This document shows, piece by piece, positions 1 through 8,272 of a DNA stretch of 26,667 nucleotides. Source of the stretch: Streptomyces ochraceiscleroticus (lineage in GTDB: Bacteria > Actinomycetota > Actinomycetes > Streptomycetales > Streptomycetaceae); NCBI RefSeq assembly GCF_000720485.1, contig NZ_JOAX01000053.1:1-26667 (forward strand). Reading direction: 5' to 3'. The position numbers were made by a program, and so were the translations under genes. A model generated the notes under the pieces. It saw only the letters and a program-made list of their open reading frames with translations, made no database searches and was not told where the DNA came from. Position 1 is the stretch's first letter. Each line of letters opens with the position of its first letter.

Positions 1-73
1 AGTGTTCTTCGGCCGCTCCCGCGGTGTGGACACCACTTTTCCCGGAGCCACTGACGTTTCGGAAACGCCTCAC

Positions 74-394
74 TCACGCCCCACAAACACACCATGCGCG
101 AACCGGTGCGAGCCGCGGGACATCGGCCGGAACAGAAGGGCCAGTGGTGGACTGCTTGGTCGAGGTCCGGTCAGGCGCTGCTGAGACTGGGGCCGCCGTA
201 GTCTGTGGCCCTCCGCCGCGCCATTCCACCCACTGGGGGTCATCCAGGAGCGGCTCGGCGTCGGGCAGGCCCGCGCGGCGCAGGAACTCCACAACGTCCA
301 TGTCGCTGTGAGCGAGGCCGAGGATGGTGCCATCGATGTGGACGCGGCGGCCGCCGGTGCCAGTGGGCAGGTGGATGACGATGCGGGCGCTCAT
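74..394 (-). CDS. Small conserved actinobacterial protein, unknown function
   Basis: Reading from the ATG at 394 gives 106 residues beginning MSARIVIHLPTG. The first 60 or so residues are acidic and look folded, with segments such as GLAHSDMDVVEFLRRAG and a WVEWRGG motif. The tail from about residue 66 is low-complexity Ala/Pro/Thr/Arg and may be read-through of a shorter ancestral protein. The frame is open further upstream, but those residues are arginine/proline-rich and I reject them. There is no strong ribosome binding site. The gene lies downstream of, and in the same orientation as, the DNA ligase, so the two may once have been co-transcribed. I recognise the N-terminal part as a type common in Streptomyces, but I know no function for it. 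Confidence 0.5.
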   Translation of the reverse strand: MSARIVIHLPTGTGGRRVHIDGTILGLAHSDMDVVEFLRRAGLPDAEPLLDDPQWVEWRGGGPQTTAAPVSAAPDRTSTKQSTTGPSVPADVPRLAPVRAWCVCGA

Positions 395-522
395 ACGGTC
401 AGGCTGCCTGCGGCACGATGGAGGCGCATCCGGGCGGCACGCCCGGGGGATGCCGGCGGGCGGGTGCACACTGGCAGCTGGTCCCGCCGTGCTCCCCCGT
501 CACGGCGGGACGCTGCTCTGCG

Positions 523-1517
523 TCAGCCGGCTGCCGGTACGTTGCCCTGACCGAATCGCGGAACGTCGACCGGATCGAGATCACTGCGAGGGCGGAGCGG
601 CCGGAGAGGGTGCCGCCAGCGGCCGGCCCCCTCCAGCGCGACGTCGGCGCTGATCTCGACGACCAGCTCAGGCGCGACGAGAGTGGCGTCGAGAATGTCG
701 TTCGTGCCCCAGCCCGCGCTGAACGTGCGCCCCGACCACGGGTGCCCGGGCCCAGCCGGCGACAGCTGGACGGCGATATCGCGGGCGAGGGAAGCGGCGA
801 GCTGGGTGGTGCGGCCGGCGTACCGCAGCCGGCCGCCCGCATCGAGGCGGCCGAGCAGGAGCGTGCCGGGGCGGTGCAGGGAGCCGGTGAGGGCGCCGAC
901 GATGGCCTCGGTGGACTCCCGTACGCGGTACTTGCGCCACCCGCCCGCGCGCTTGCCTGGGAGGTACGGCTGCTGCTGCCGCTTGGACACCGCGCCTTCG
1001 ATGCCGACGGCCGACCACGACAGCCACTCGCGCGCGGTCGCCTCGTCGGTGGTCATCGGGCACAGACTCCACGGCGGACCGAGCCGGTGATCGGCGAAGA
1101 GCGCCTCCAGGGCGGCCCGGCGCTCGGCGTACGGCGGGCGGTGAGGTCGGCGTCGTCCTGGTGGAGGAGGTCGAAGGCGACGAAGTGGGCCGGGTGCTGC
1201 TCGGCCAGACGCGCGGCGGTGGCCGGGCGGCGGTTCAGACGACGGGTCAGGTACTCGAAGGCGAGGCGGCCGTCAGCCCAGATGATCACCTCGCCGTCCA
1301 CGACGACGTTGTACGGCAGCTGCGCGGCCGCGGCGACCAGCTCGGGGAAGGCGGGCGTGAGGTCGGTGCCGTGGCGGGAGCGCAGCAGTGTCTGGTCCTG
1401 GTCGTGGGCGAGCAGGGCGCGAAAGCCGTCCCACTTCGGCTCCGCCGCCCACCCGGCCGGCAGGGCGAAGGTGTCAACGGGCTGGGCGAGCATCGGCTCC
1501 CGCGGCATCCGCACCAT
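523..1517 (-). pseudogene. ATP-dependent DNA ligase, frameshifted (about 330 aa if repaired)
   Basis: Two overlapping minus-strand frames together make a complete small ATP-dependent DNA ligase, which seals nicks through a lysyl-AMP intermediate. The 5' frame (1517 to about 1130) holds the adenylation motif EPKWDGFR with the probable nucleophile Lys28, then VVDGEVIIW and FVAFDLLHQD. The 3' frame (about 1130 to 523) holds EGAVSKR (motif IV), GWRKYR (motif V) and an OB-fold-like tail ending PRFGQGNVPAAG. The frames join near 1130-1136, where the C-rich run encoding Ala-Arg-Pro-Tyr is one base shorter than in the related fragment at 13037-13447. The start is the ATG at 1517, because an in-frame TAG lies just upstream. 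All catalytic motifs survive, so this is either a recent pseudogene or a sequencing error in an intact gene. It is the fullest of five same-orientation copies in the window. Confidence 0.85.
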
Positions 1518-1864
1518 GATCGAGACCTACCCCGCGCCGGAACGAGCCTCGCAGCGTGAACGGGTGACCGGCTGCAAGCCGGGTGCGAAGCCGCGTGGGC
1601 AGGGCTTCATCGCGGGTCCTCCGTCAGGCGAGGGACTCGGCGGAGGCGCCGACTGGGTGGTCGGTGAGACGCTCGCGAAGTTGCGAAGGCAGGAGGCCAA
1701 AGCGCCGGTATCCCCGGCAGCTTCTGCTGCGGCCTTCAGCAGGCGGGCGGCCAGTTTCGTAAAAGCCAGCAGGTTCGGGCCAGGTGCCGGGCGACTGGTG
1801 TCGCGTGCCAGCCGGTGCAGCCGCGTGACCGGTAGCGCGTCCAGCCCGGCCGCGATGTGCCACG
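1518..1864. other. Gap between ligase and TetR genes, no convincing gene
   Basis: No reading frame here has a start, a ribosome binding site and a recognisable family. On the minus strand one frame is open and has plausible composition (alanine- and leucine-rich, with a segment LLAFTKLAARLLKAAAEAAG around 1730-1780), but it has no start codon and matches no family I know. It could be the remnant of a lost gene downstream of TetR. Confidence 0.4.
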
Positions 1865-2476
1865 TTAACTCGACACTTCCTCCCGTCGCCGGTCATCGCC
1901 GGCTGTGGCGGGGATGGCGTTGTCGATGAGGACGGCGGCGATGGCGGCGGCGGTGGGGAAGGCGTCGGCGTTGAGGACCCGAGTGCGGGCCGCGGCGCCG
2001 TCGATGAGCAGCGCGAGCTGCTCGCCGAGCTGTTCAGGGTCGGCGGCGCCGGCTTCGCGGGCGGTGTCCGCGAGCCGCGCGGCGACGGCTTTCTTGTAGT
2101 CGCGTGCGTACTGGGATGCGGGGTGCTGGGAGTCGTGGAGTTCGACGGCGGCGGCGATGTAGGGGCACAGGGGGGTGGTGGGGGGGATGTCGAAGGCAGC
2201 GAGGAGCCGTTCGCGGGGCGTGAGGTCGGTGCGGTCGAACACGCCGGACAGAACGGAGGGGTCGAACCGGCGCAGGTACTCGGCGACGAGTTCGTCCTTG
2301 CCGGCGAAGTGCTGGTAGGCCGTGCGCTTGGACACCTCGGCCGCCGCACAGAGCTGGTCCATGCCGGTGCGGTTGATGCCCTGCTCGCGGAACAGCTGCT
2401 GGGACGCGCTGAGGATGCGCTCGCGAGCGCCCCGGCCGCGGCGGCGACCCTTGGGGCCCTTCTCCGACTCCGTCAT
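1865..2476 (-). CDS. TetR/AcrR family transcriptional regulator
   Basis: This 203-residue protein has the usual TetR length. After a basic leader (GRRRGRGARERIL) comes the N-terminal helix-turn-helix at about residues 18-62, with the characteristic run GMDQLCAAAEVSKRTAYQHF followed by KDELVAEYL. The C-terminal half is a helical ligand-binding and dimerisation domain containing LCPYIAAAVELHD. It is transcribed away from the SDR/F420 redox operon across a 144-bp gap that holds two copies of a TGTACA-centred sequence. The usual arrangement is that such a regulator represses itself and the divergent operon until a small ligand is bound. Family assignment is firm; the ligand is unknown. Confidence 0.92.
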   Translation of the reverse strand: MTESEKGPKGRRRGRGARERILSASQQLFREQGINRTGMDQLCAAAEVSKRTAYQHFAGKDELVAEYLRRFDPSVLSGVFDRTDLTPRERLLAAFDIPPTTPLCPYIAAAVELHDSQHPASQYARDYKKAVAARLADTAREAGAADPEQLGEQLALLIDGAAARTRVLNADAFPTAAAIAAVLIDNAIPATAGDDRRREEVSS

Positions 2477-2506
2477 GGGCCCAGCGTACCGCAGCTAGGT
2501 AACGAC

Positions 2507-2571
2507 CGGTGTACATAGCTTGCATCCCTGCCGCCCGCCCCGTACGTTAAGCACACAGGGCGGTGTACATA
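2507..2571. promoter_or_regulatory. Paired candidate TetR operators in a divergent promoter region
   Basis: The 11-mer CGGTGTACATA occurs at 2507-2517 and again at 2561-2571, in the same orientation and 54 bp apart. Each contains the palindrome TGTACA. They lie between the TetR start (2476) and the SDR start (2621), one near each gene, as expected for a regulator controlling both promoters. The first copy also sits within AGCTA/TAGCT arms (2493-2520). That this TetR binds here is inference. Confidence 0.55.
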
Positions 2572-2620
2572 ACGCCGTCACCCCAGGTGCACACGGCACC
2601 ACCGATCCAAGGGAATGACT

Positions 2621-3355
2621 ATGGGAAAGCTCGACGGCAAGGTCGCGGTCATCACCGGCGGCACCACCGGCATGGCACTGGCCGGCGCGAAGCTGTTCGT
2701 CGACGAGGGGGCGCACGTCTTCATCACCGGCCGCCGCCAGGACGCCCTGGACGAGGCCGTGAAGCAGATCGGCCGCAACGTCACCGGCGTCCAGGGTGAC
2801 GCCGCCGACCTGGACGACCTGGACCGCCTGTACGACACCGTCAAGCGGGAGAAGGGAAGCCTCGACGTGCTGTGGGCCAGCGCCGGAGGGGGCGAGCCCG
2901 CCCCGCTCGGCGAGATCACCGAGGCCCAGTTCGACACCTGGTTCGGGCTCAACGCCCGCGGCACCCTGTTCACCGTCCAAAAGGCCCTCCCGCTCTTCAA
3001 CGACGGCGGCTCCATCCTCATGACCGGCTCCAACGCCTCCCTCGGCGCCTTCCCCGGCTGGAGCGTCTACGCCGGCAGCAAGGCCGTCCAGCAGGCCTGG
3101 GCACGCGTCTGGCTCAACGAGCTCAAGGACCGCCGCATCCGTGTCAATGTCCTGACCCCCGGCCAGGTCGCCACCGCCAAGCAGGAAGAACTCTTCGACG
3201 AGGCCACCAAGCGCCAGTTCGAGTCCCTCATCCCCCGCGGCCAGATGGGCCGCCCCGACGAAATCGCCACCGCCGCCCTCTTCCTCGCCTCCGATGACTC
3301 CAGTTACGTCAACGGCATGGAACTCGTCGCCGACGGCGGCACCACCGCCATCTGA
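2621..3355 (+). CDS. SDR family NAD(P)-dependent oxidoreductase
   Basis: This 244-residue classical short-chain dehydrogenase/reductase has a Rossmann nucleotide-binding motif TGGTTGMA at residues 12-19. The third glycine of the usual TGxxxGxG is alanine here. The catalytic set is Asn111, Ser137, Tyr150 and Lys154 (YAGSK), and the protein ends with the family's usual NGMELVADGG. The start is placed at ATG 2621 because AAGGGA at 2609-2614 is correctly spaced for it; the ATG at 2615 touches that site. It is the first gene of a three-gene operon opposite TetR. Such enzymes reduce carbonyls or oxidise alcohols with NAD(P)H. The Arg pair after the second strand (TGRRQ) suggests NADPH, but substrate and cofactor are inferred. 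Confidence 0.9.
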   Translation: MGKLDGKVAVITGGTTGMALAGAKLFVDEGAHVFITGRRQDALDEAVKQIGRNVTGVQGDAADLDDLDRLYDTVKREKGSLDVLWASAGGGEPAPLGEITEAQFDTWFGLNARGTLFTVQKALPLFNDGGSILMTGSNASLGAFPGWSVYAGSKAVQQAWARVWLNELKDRRIRVNVLTPGQVATAKQEELFDEATKRQFESLIPRGQMGRPDEIATAALFLASDDSSYVNGMELVADGGTTAI

Positions 3356-3387
3356 ACCGAACAACCACAACCAGGGCAGGACATCTC

Positions 3388-4011
3388 ATGAGCAACATCA
3401 GCATCATCGGCACCGGGAACATGGCCCGCACCATCGGAGCGCGGGCGATAGCGGGCGGCAACACCGTCGAGGTCATGGGCCGCGATCAGTCCAAGGCCGC
3501 TGACCTGGCCGAGGCTCTCGGCGGCGGCGCCACGACGGGAGAATGGGGCACTGCCCCGGCCGGGGACATCGTCATCGTGGCCCTGTTGTACGACGGCGTC
3601 GTGCCGGCCATCGCCCAGTACGGAGACGCTCTCGCGGGCAAGGTCATCGTCGACATCAGCAACCCCTTCAACTCCACGTTCGACGGGCTGGCCCACCGCG
3701 AGGAGACCTCGATCGCGCAGGAAGTCGCCAAGGCGGCCCCGGCCGGCGCCAGCGTGGTGAAGGCGTTCAACACCATCTTCCGCCACGTCCTGGAGAAGGG
3801 TCGGCCCGACGTCTTCATCGCCGGCGACAATGCGCAGGCCAAGGCAAGTGTGGAGGCGTTCATCGAAAGCCTCGGGCTGCGCCCGCTGGACGTCGGCGGC
3901 CTGACAATGGCGCACTGGCTGGAAGGAACGGGCGTGGTCACGGTGGGTCTCGCCAACCACGGTGTGGGGAACGTGGACTTCGCCCTCAGCATCACCGAGC
4001 TTCCCGTCTGA
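3388..4011 (+). CDS. NADPH-dependent F420 reductase-like NAD(P)-binding protein
   Basis: This 207-residue protein begins MSNISIIGTGNMA, a GxGxxA dinucleotide-binding turn (Gly8, Gly10, Ala13). VEVMGRDQSKAADL follows at the second strand, then DISNPFNSTFDGL and VVKAFNTIFRHVL. This layout is that of the F420H2:NADP+ oxidoreductase-like family (COG2085). GGGCAGGA at 3374-3381 is a fair ribosome binding site. It starts 33 bases after the SDR stop and precedes an LLM-class oxidoreductase, many of which use F420H2. I infer that it could exchange electrons between NADPH and F420 for its neighbour. Some members of the family do not use F420, so the cofactor is not proven. Confidence 0.85.
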   Translation: MSNISIIGTGNMARTIGARAIAGGNTVEVMGRDQSKAADLAEALGGGATTGEWGTAPAGDIVIVALLYDGVVPAIAQYGDALAGKVIVDISNPFNSTFDGLAHREETSIAQEVAKAAPAGASVVKAFNTIFRHVLEKGRPDVFIAGDNAQAKASVEAFIESLGLRPLDVGGLTMAHWLEGTGVVTVGLANHGVGNVDFALSITELPV

Positions 4012-4045
4012 GTAAACGGTTGACGGATCACCGAGAGGACCCGCC

Positions 4046-4936
4046 ATGAAGCTTGGTTTCACACTTCCCATAATCGGGCCCGCTATCAGCAGCGCAGCTG
4101 GCCTGAGCGCGTTCTGCCGCGGGATCGAGGACCTTGGCTACGACACGCTGTGGGTCGGCGATCGCCTGGTCCAGCCGGTCGATATGCAGAGCATCTATCC
4201 GGGCAAAGAGCAGCCGTACCCGCCGCAGATGAAGCGATACCTCGACCCGGTGCTGCTGTGGACCGTCGCCGCGACGGCGACCAGCCGGGTGCGGCTGAAT
4301 GCCAGCACGCTCAGCACCTTCTACTACGAGCCGCCGCACCTGGCCCGGATGCTGACCACGCTCGACGTGCTCAGCGACGGCCGTCTCGAGGTCGGCGTGG
4401 GACTCGGGTGGATGAAGGACGAGCACGACATCTCCCGCAGCGCGGACTGGCGCCGGCGCGGGCGGATGCTCGATGACCTGCTGGCGTTCCTGCACGAGTG
4501 GTGGACGGCCAACCCGGTGTCCTGGGACAGCGAGTTCTTCTCGCTGCCGCCGGTCCACGCCGACCTGCGCCCGGTGCAAGCGGGCGGGCCGCCCATCTGG
4601 ATCGGCGGCGCCAGCAAGGCCGCGATGCGCCGGGTCGGCCGCAGCGCCACCGGCTGGCTCGGGCTCGATTTTCTGCCGGACGAGGTCGCCGACCAATTGT
4701 GGTCGCTCGCGCGCCAGGCGGCGCAGGAGGCCGGCCGCGATCCCGACGCGCTGAAGAAGGCCATACGTATCAACCTCGAACCGGGCACGACCGTTGATTC
4801 GCTGGCCGACAAGCTCAAGCGCTACGCCGAGTCCGGTGCGGACGAGGCGTTCGTGGACGCCTTCGCACTGTTCCCCGGCCTTGACCAGATGCTTGACTTC
4901 GCCAGCGAGGTGATCGCGCGCACCGGTCGGTTGTGA
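4046..4936 (+). CDS. LLM class (luciferase-like) flavin/F420-dependent oxidoreductase
   Basis: This 296-residue protein has the TIM-barrel luciferase-like pattern: MKLGFTLPIIGP at the first strand, LGYDTLWVGDRL, a RVRLNASTLS strand, the conserved DVLSDGRLEVGVGLGW turn, GGPPIWIGGAS and a C-terminal helical part. GAGAGGA at 4033-4039 lies seven bases before the ATG. It is the last complete gene of the operon, 34 bases after the F420 reductase-like gene. Family members oxidise or reduce diverse substrates using FMN or F420. The neighbour makes F420 the more likely cofactor (inference). The target substrate cannot be deduced. Confidence 0.9.
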   Translation: MKLGFTLPIIGPAISSAAGLSAFCRGIEDLGYDTLWVGDRLVQPVDMQSIYPGKEQPYPPQMKRYLDPVLLWTVAATATSRVRLNASTLSTFYYEPPHLARMLTTLDVLSDGRLEVGVGLGWMKDEHDISRSADWRRRGRMLDDLLAFLHEWWTANPVSWDSEFFSLPPVHADLRPVQAGGPPIWIGGASKAAMRRVGRSATGWLGLDFLPDEVADQLWSLARQAAQEAGRDPDALKKAIRINLEPGTTVDSLADKLKRYAESGADEAFVDAFALFPGLDQMLDFASEVIARTGRL

Positions 4937-5376
4937 CCACCCAAGAGCCGGACAGCCAAGGACGTCCTCGCCTGCTTGTTCACCGAGAACGCGGTGCTGA
5001 ACAGCCCGCTCGGCGATGAGCCGCTCATCGGTCGCGAGTCCGTCGTGGAAGCCAAACAGACGTGCACAGACTGGCGGACCTCAGCTACAAGGAGATCCTC
5101 AGCGGCGAGACCCACCACGCCGCATCCTTCCGGCTGCAGATCGAAGACACCGTGGTCAGCGGAATGGACTACGCCCAGATCGACGCGGACGGCAAGATCG
5201 CCGAAGTGACCATATGGTGGCGCCCACTGCCGTCCGCCGTCGAGATGCAGGGGCACCTTGCGCAAGTCCCCGGACTGCAGTCCTGGGAACTGCGCACGAA
5301 CGGGGAGCGAGGACGATTCACCGGATCCTGGCCGCTCAGGCGTTCGGCATCCCTGCCTGTGATTTCCTGCGCGTAG
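4937..5376 (+). pseudogene. SnoaL-like / NTF2-fold protein, frameshifted and lacking a start
   Basis: Immediately after the LLM stop an open frame reads RTAKDVLACLFTENAVLNSP and continues to about 5060. The protein then continues one frame back as LADLSYKEILSGETHH, DTVVSGMDYAQIDADGKIAE and VTIWWRPLPSAVEMQGHLAQ. Together these look like a small SnoaL-like (nuclear transport factor 2 fold) domain. The shift fits loss of one base around 5055-5075. No ATG or GTG with a ribosome binding site precedes the first segment, so the 5' end is probably lost and the fragment fused to the end of the operon. Proteins of this fold include cyclases and isomerases, but nothing shows that this one acts. Confidence 0.6.
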
Positions 5377-5608
5377 ACACTGTGCTGCTCTAGCGCGGTG
5401 CGGGTCTTCCTAGCTGGGGATCGGAGTCCCATGGCTAGAGAGGACGGGTGAGCAATACGAGGGTGCGGTGACGCCGGGCTGATCCGTCGCTCTGCTGACT
5501 GACTCGAACCACGAGCCGATCCCACCCACGGCCGCCGCACCCACCCGGTGTGGCGGCTCGCAACCAGCCACCGGTCAACTCATAGCGCGGCACGGGGTCG
5601 TGGGCGGC

Positions 5609-6198
5609 TCAGCCGCGCAGTGTCTCCAGCCGGGCGGCGGCTCCGCACACCCCACACGCGTCGGCGGCCGGCCCCTCCAGCGCGGCCAGGGCCTGGGCGG
5701 TGGTGAGATCTGCGGGGGCCTTGCACAGCGGGCAGCCCGCCCGGTGCACCCGCACCGGGCGGGCTTGGTGGAGTCGTACGCGATGCGGAACTTCTCCAGC
5801 GCCCACCACTCCCCCGCCTCACCGTCCGACGCCGGAGCGGGAGCAGGCGCGGGGGCGGGCGGTGTGGGTAGCCGGCGGCCGGTACGAGCCCGCAGCAGCG
5901 CCTGGCGGTCCCGCTCGAGGGGCACGCCCTGGTAGGAGACGCCGCCGATGGGCCGCACATGGGAGGTCGGTGCGCTGAAGACGATGTCCGCCGGCTCGGC
6001 CAGGTCCCGGCCGCCGACCTGCGCGTCAGCCCACAAGGTCACCGAGACCTCGTAGAACCAGGCGGTGGTGTTGCCCTGCCAGCGGCGCAGCAGCCGACCG
6101 ACCAGCTCCTGCCCATCGTGCAGCAGGATCCGGATCGGCGGCGTAGGCGACTCGGACGGCAGCTCCCCATCCGCGAGCGGCCCCGGCCCCTCTTCCAT
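5609..6198 (-). pseudogene. Gene Y copy 1: DUF6233-like CxxC protein, frameshifted
   Basis: The ATG at 6198 opens a frame with PPIRILLHDGQELVGRLLR, WFYEVSVTLWADAQVGGRDL and FSAPTSHVRPIGGVSYQGVP, followed by a proline/alanine linker. At AYDSTKP the frame breaks, and the protein continues in another frame as RPVRVHRAGCPLCKAPADL and ADACGVCGAAARLETLRG. Two CxxC pairs suggest a zinc site. Compared with the second copy (21082-21674), one G is missing at 5761-5764. The layout resembles the actinobacterial DUF6233 family, whose function is unknown. It follows gene X with a four-base gap, so the two form a pair. Confidence 0.65.
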
Positions 6199-6202
6199 GG
6201 CG

Positions 6203-6426
6203 TTACGCCGCGTCCGCGTCGCCGGCGGGGGTGTCGTGGACGTGCTTCAGGGCGCTGCGGGCAGCGACGACGTCGCCGCCGGAAAGGGTGTCCCAGAACG
6301 GGTGCGTGCCGATCTGGATGGACAGCTCCAGCATGCGGGCGCGCAGCCGGGCCTCCTGCTCGGCCTGTTCCTCGGTGTAGCCGGGAGAGTCCTCCCGCCG
6401 GAAGGGATACCAGTGCCCTTCAGGGG
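6203..6426 (-). pseudogene. Gene X copy 1: C-terminal part of a small helical protein
   Basis: A minus-strand frame reads GHWYPFRREDSPGYTEEQAE, RARMLELSIQIGTHPFWDTL and SGGDVVAARSALKHVHDT, ending in DADAA and TAA at 6203-6205. The sequence is helical and charged, like a complete C-terminal domain. At its upstream end it joins, in frame, a decayed ligase fragment (6427-6612), so its own start has been replaced. The same C-terminus recurs at 21679-21781, again four bases before gene Y. I do not recognise a described family. Confidence 0.55.
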
Positions 6427-6612
6427 TGGCCGCAGTAGCCAGCTCCGGGAAGCCGGGGGTGAGGTCGGCGCCTTGCCGGGAGCGCAGCGGTGTCTGCTCC
6501 TGGTCGTGGGCGAGAAGGGCGCGGAAGCCGTCCCCTTTCGGCTCGGCCGCTCATCCGGGCGGCAGGGCGAAGGTGTCGACGGGTTGGGCGAGCATCGGCT
6601 CGGCGGGCATCC
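6427..6612 (-). pseudogene. ATP-dependent DNA ligase relic, N-terminal 60 codons
   Basis: The minus strand reads MPAEPMLAQPVDTFALPPG, then a TGA stop, then AAEPKGDGFRALLAHDQEQT and ADLTPGFPELATAA. This is the first 60 or so residues of the ligase at 523-1517. The adenylation motif KWDG has become KGDG and there is an in-frame stop, so this copy is truly decayed, not just misread. Its 3' side runs directly into gene X in the same frame. Confidence 0.8.
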
Positions 6613-6797
6613 GCAGCGTCGCGCCCACGATGCGCCGTCCTCTGGCCCCAGACGGCCCCTCATCGCGGGGCCCGGAGGGATTCACCCTGATGGGCGCATC
6701 TGTTTTTGATGAGGCTGGGCACGCGCTTCTTGCACGGGGTCGGCCATGCGTTCTGCGCTCGGGGGTCAGCACGCCGGGCACGGTGAAGGATGACGGC

Positions 6798-6827
6798 GGG
6801 GCGCCAGCCCTGCATCGCTGGCGCCCC
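6798..6827 (-). terminator. Stem-loop downstream of the 6892-7329 gene
   Basis: GGGGCGCCAGC at 6798-6808 pairs perfectly with GCTGGCGCCCC at 6817-6827 around an eight-base loop. It lies 65 bases past the stop of the minus-strand gene at 6892. There is no T-run, which is usual for high-GC actinobacterial terminators. Confidence 0.55.
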
Positions 6828-6891
6828 TGTCATCCACCGCACCGATGTCGAGATGGTCGCGCCCAGGCGCGCAGCGGTCCTTCGACGGCCT

Positions 6892-7329
6892 TCACCGCAG
6901 CTGGGACGTGAGACCTTCCAGGCGATTCAGGCGCTCGTACAGGGCGCGGACCAGCCGGGCGCGGCCCTGGGCGCCGCCCACCGTGTCCTCCAGCGGCGCG
7001 GCTAGGTGCCGGTCGGTCTCTTCCCATACGTAGTCGGCCAGCACCCGGGCCGCGTGCTGGGTTGGCAGGCGGTCGGCGGCCTGGCGGACGTCGTCGGCGA
7101 CGACGCAGGCGACACCAGTGAGCTGAAGCGCCGCCTGCCGGCAGTCGTCCTGGCTCATGAGGGGCTCGGCGTCGTTCCCGGACAGGACGGCGGCCACCAA
7201 GCGTTTGTGGGTCTCACGATCCAGGGGGAGTTCCGCCTCGCTGCCGAGGGCGCCGGGATGGTCGCGGCCGGCGGATAGCCGCGCAAGGGGGGCAGCGGGT
7301 GGGCTGGTCACGCTGTCAGGATCGGCCAC
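6892..7329 (-). CDS. Hypothetical helical protein divergent from the XRE-CYTH pair
   Basis: The frame runs 145 residues from a GTG at 7329. After a proline/alanine-rich leader it is mostly helical: LPLDRETHKRLVAAVLSGND, DDCRQAALQLTGVACVVADD, ARVLADYVWEETDRHLAAPL and RARLVRALYERLNRLEG. There is no signal peptide or membrane segment. No good ribosome binding site precedes the GTG, so the true start may be internal. It is divergent from the XRE gene with about 80 bases between starts, so the promoters probably overlap. The composition is typical of Streptomyces helical hypotheticals; I cannot name the family. Confidence 0.6.
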   Translation of the reverse strand: MADPDSVTSPPAAPLARLSAGRDHPGALGSEAELPLDRETHKRLVAAVLSGNDAEPLMSQDDCRQAALQLTGVACVVADDVRQAADRLPTQHAARVLADYVWEETDRHLAAPLEDTVGGAQGRARLVRALYERLNRLEGLTSQLR

Positions 7330-7408
7330 GCAGGGCGTCGGCTCGATACCCCACCGGTAATCTCAGCGTGGGATGACTTCCCATCCCGCGGGGATCCGAG
7401 GGGCGACG

Positions 7409-8257
7409 ATGGCGACGGCTCTTGTACCGATCGAGCTGCCCGGCTGGGCCTGGCAGCGGGCTGAGGTGCGGCAGGCGTTACGCGCCCGGGACATCGGCGC
7501 GGTCTTCCGCTACGTGCAGCAGTACAGCGGGGTCGGCCAGGGGCGCATCGCCATGGCCACGAGGATGGGCCAACCCCGGGTGAATGAGGTCATCCACGGG
7601 CGCCGCGAGGTGATCCGGTTGGATGTGTATGAGCGGATCGCCGATGGGCTGCAGATGCCTGATGATGCCCGGCATCTGCTCGGCCTGGCCGCGGGGCGGG
7701 AAACGCGCGGCGGCGGCAGCGCCTTCGACCTTGCCGCGTTTCCCGAAGTGGTGCGCGTGTACGCCTCGCAGGCCTCGGCGGCCCAGGAGATCCAGCAACA
7801 GGCCCGCATCGCTGCGGAGGTGGACGTCCTCGCCGTCCGCGGTCTCGGGCTGATCGCGCTCAACGATTCCCTGCTCCGGCCGCCCCTGACACGCCCCGCC
7901 GCACCGGAGCGGCGGATCCGGGTGCTGCTGCTCAGTCCCGAGGCGCCCGCGCTGACGAGGCGGGCCGCCGAGATCGGGGAGTCCCCCGAGTCTCTGGCCG
8001 GCGGCGTGCGGCTGGCCGAGGCGCGGCTGCGCGAGCTGACCGGGGCGTGCGAGGTGCGCGTGTACCGGTACCGGATGCTGCCGACCTGGCGCATCGTGCG
8101 GCTGGACTCCACCATGTTCGTCTCCGCCTTCGACGCCGGGTGGGAAGGGCATGAGTCGGCGACGTACAAGGTGATGGAGACGCCGCACGGCCCGCTGTAC
8201 CGGGGCTTTCGGCGGATGTTCGACGCGCTCGCCGCCGAGAGCGAACGCACCGTGTGA
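7409..8257 (+). CDS. XRE-type HTH regulator with C-terminal DUF5919-like domain
   Basis: This 282-residue protein starts at ATG 7409; the 12 residues readable upstream of it look like leader. A helix-turn-helix spans about residues 30-75 (FRYVQQYSGVGQGRIAMATR, then MGQPRVNEVIHGRREV), where RVNEVIHGRR is the recognition-helix part. After the linker ETRGGGSAFDL, the C-terminal 170 residues contain IRVLLLSPEAPALTRRAAEI, CEVRVYRYRMLPTWRIVRLD and VMETPHGPLYRGFRRMFDAL. This resembles the DUF5919-type domain found behind XRE helix-turn-helix domains in actinobacteria, a family I recall as phospholipase D-like. The CYTH gene starts 15 bases after its stop, so the two are almost certainly co-expressed. 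Confidence 0.8.
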   Translation: MATALVPIELPGWAWQRAEVRQALRARDIGAVFRYVQQYSGVGQGRIAMATRMGQPRVNEVIHGRREVIRLDVYERIADGLQMPDDARHLLGLAAGRETRGGGSAFDLAAFPEVVRVYASQASAAQEIQQQARIAAEVDVLAVRGLGLIALNDSLLRPPLTRPAAPERRIRVLLLSPEAPALTRRAAEIGESPESLAGGVRLAEARLRELTGACEVRVYRYRMLPTWRIVRLDSTMFVSAFDAGWEGHESATYKVMETPHGPLYRGFRRMFDALAAESERTV

Positions 8258-8272
8258 AAGGGGTAGGCAGCA

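Noticed and set aside
418..1929. 503-codon plus-strand open frame
   Set aside because: It is the antisense of the ligase genes and has arginine/glycine-rich composition; high GC leaves shadow frames open.
5393..5608. Stretch examined for a tRNA or attachment site because of short dyads
   Set aside because: No cloverleaf arms or TTCRANY T-loop could be assembled.
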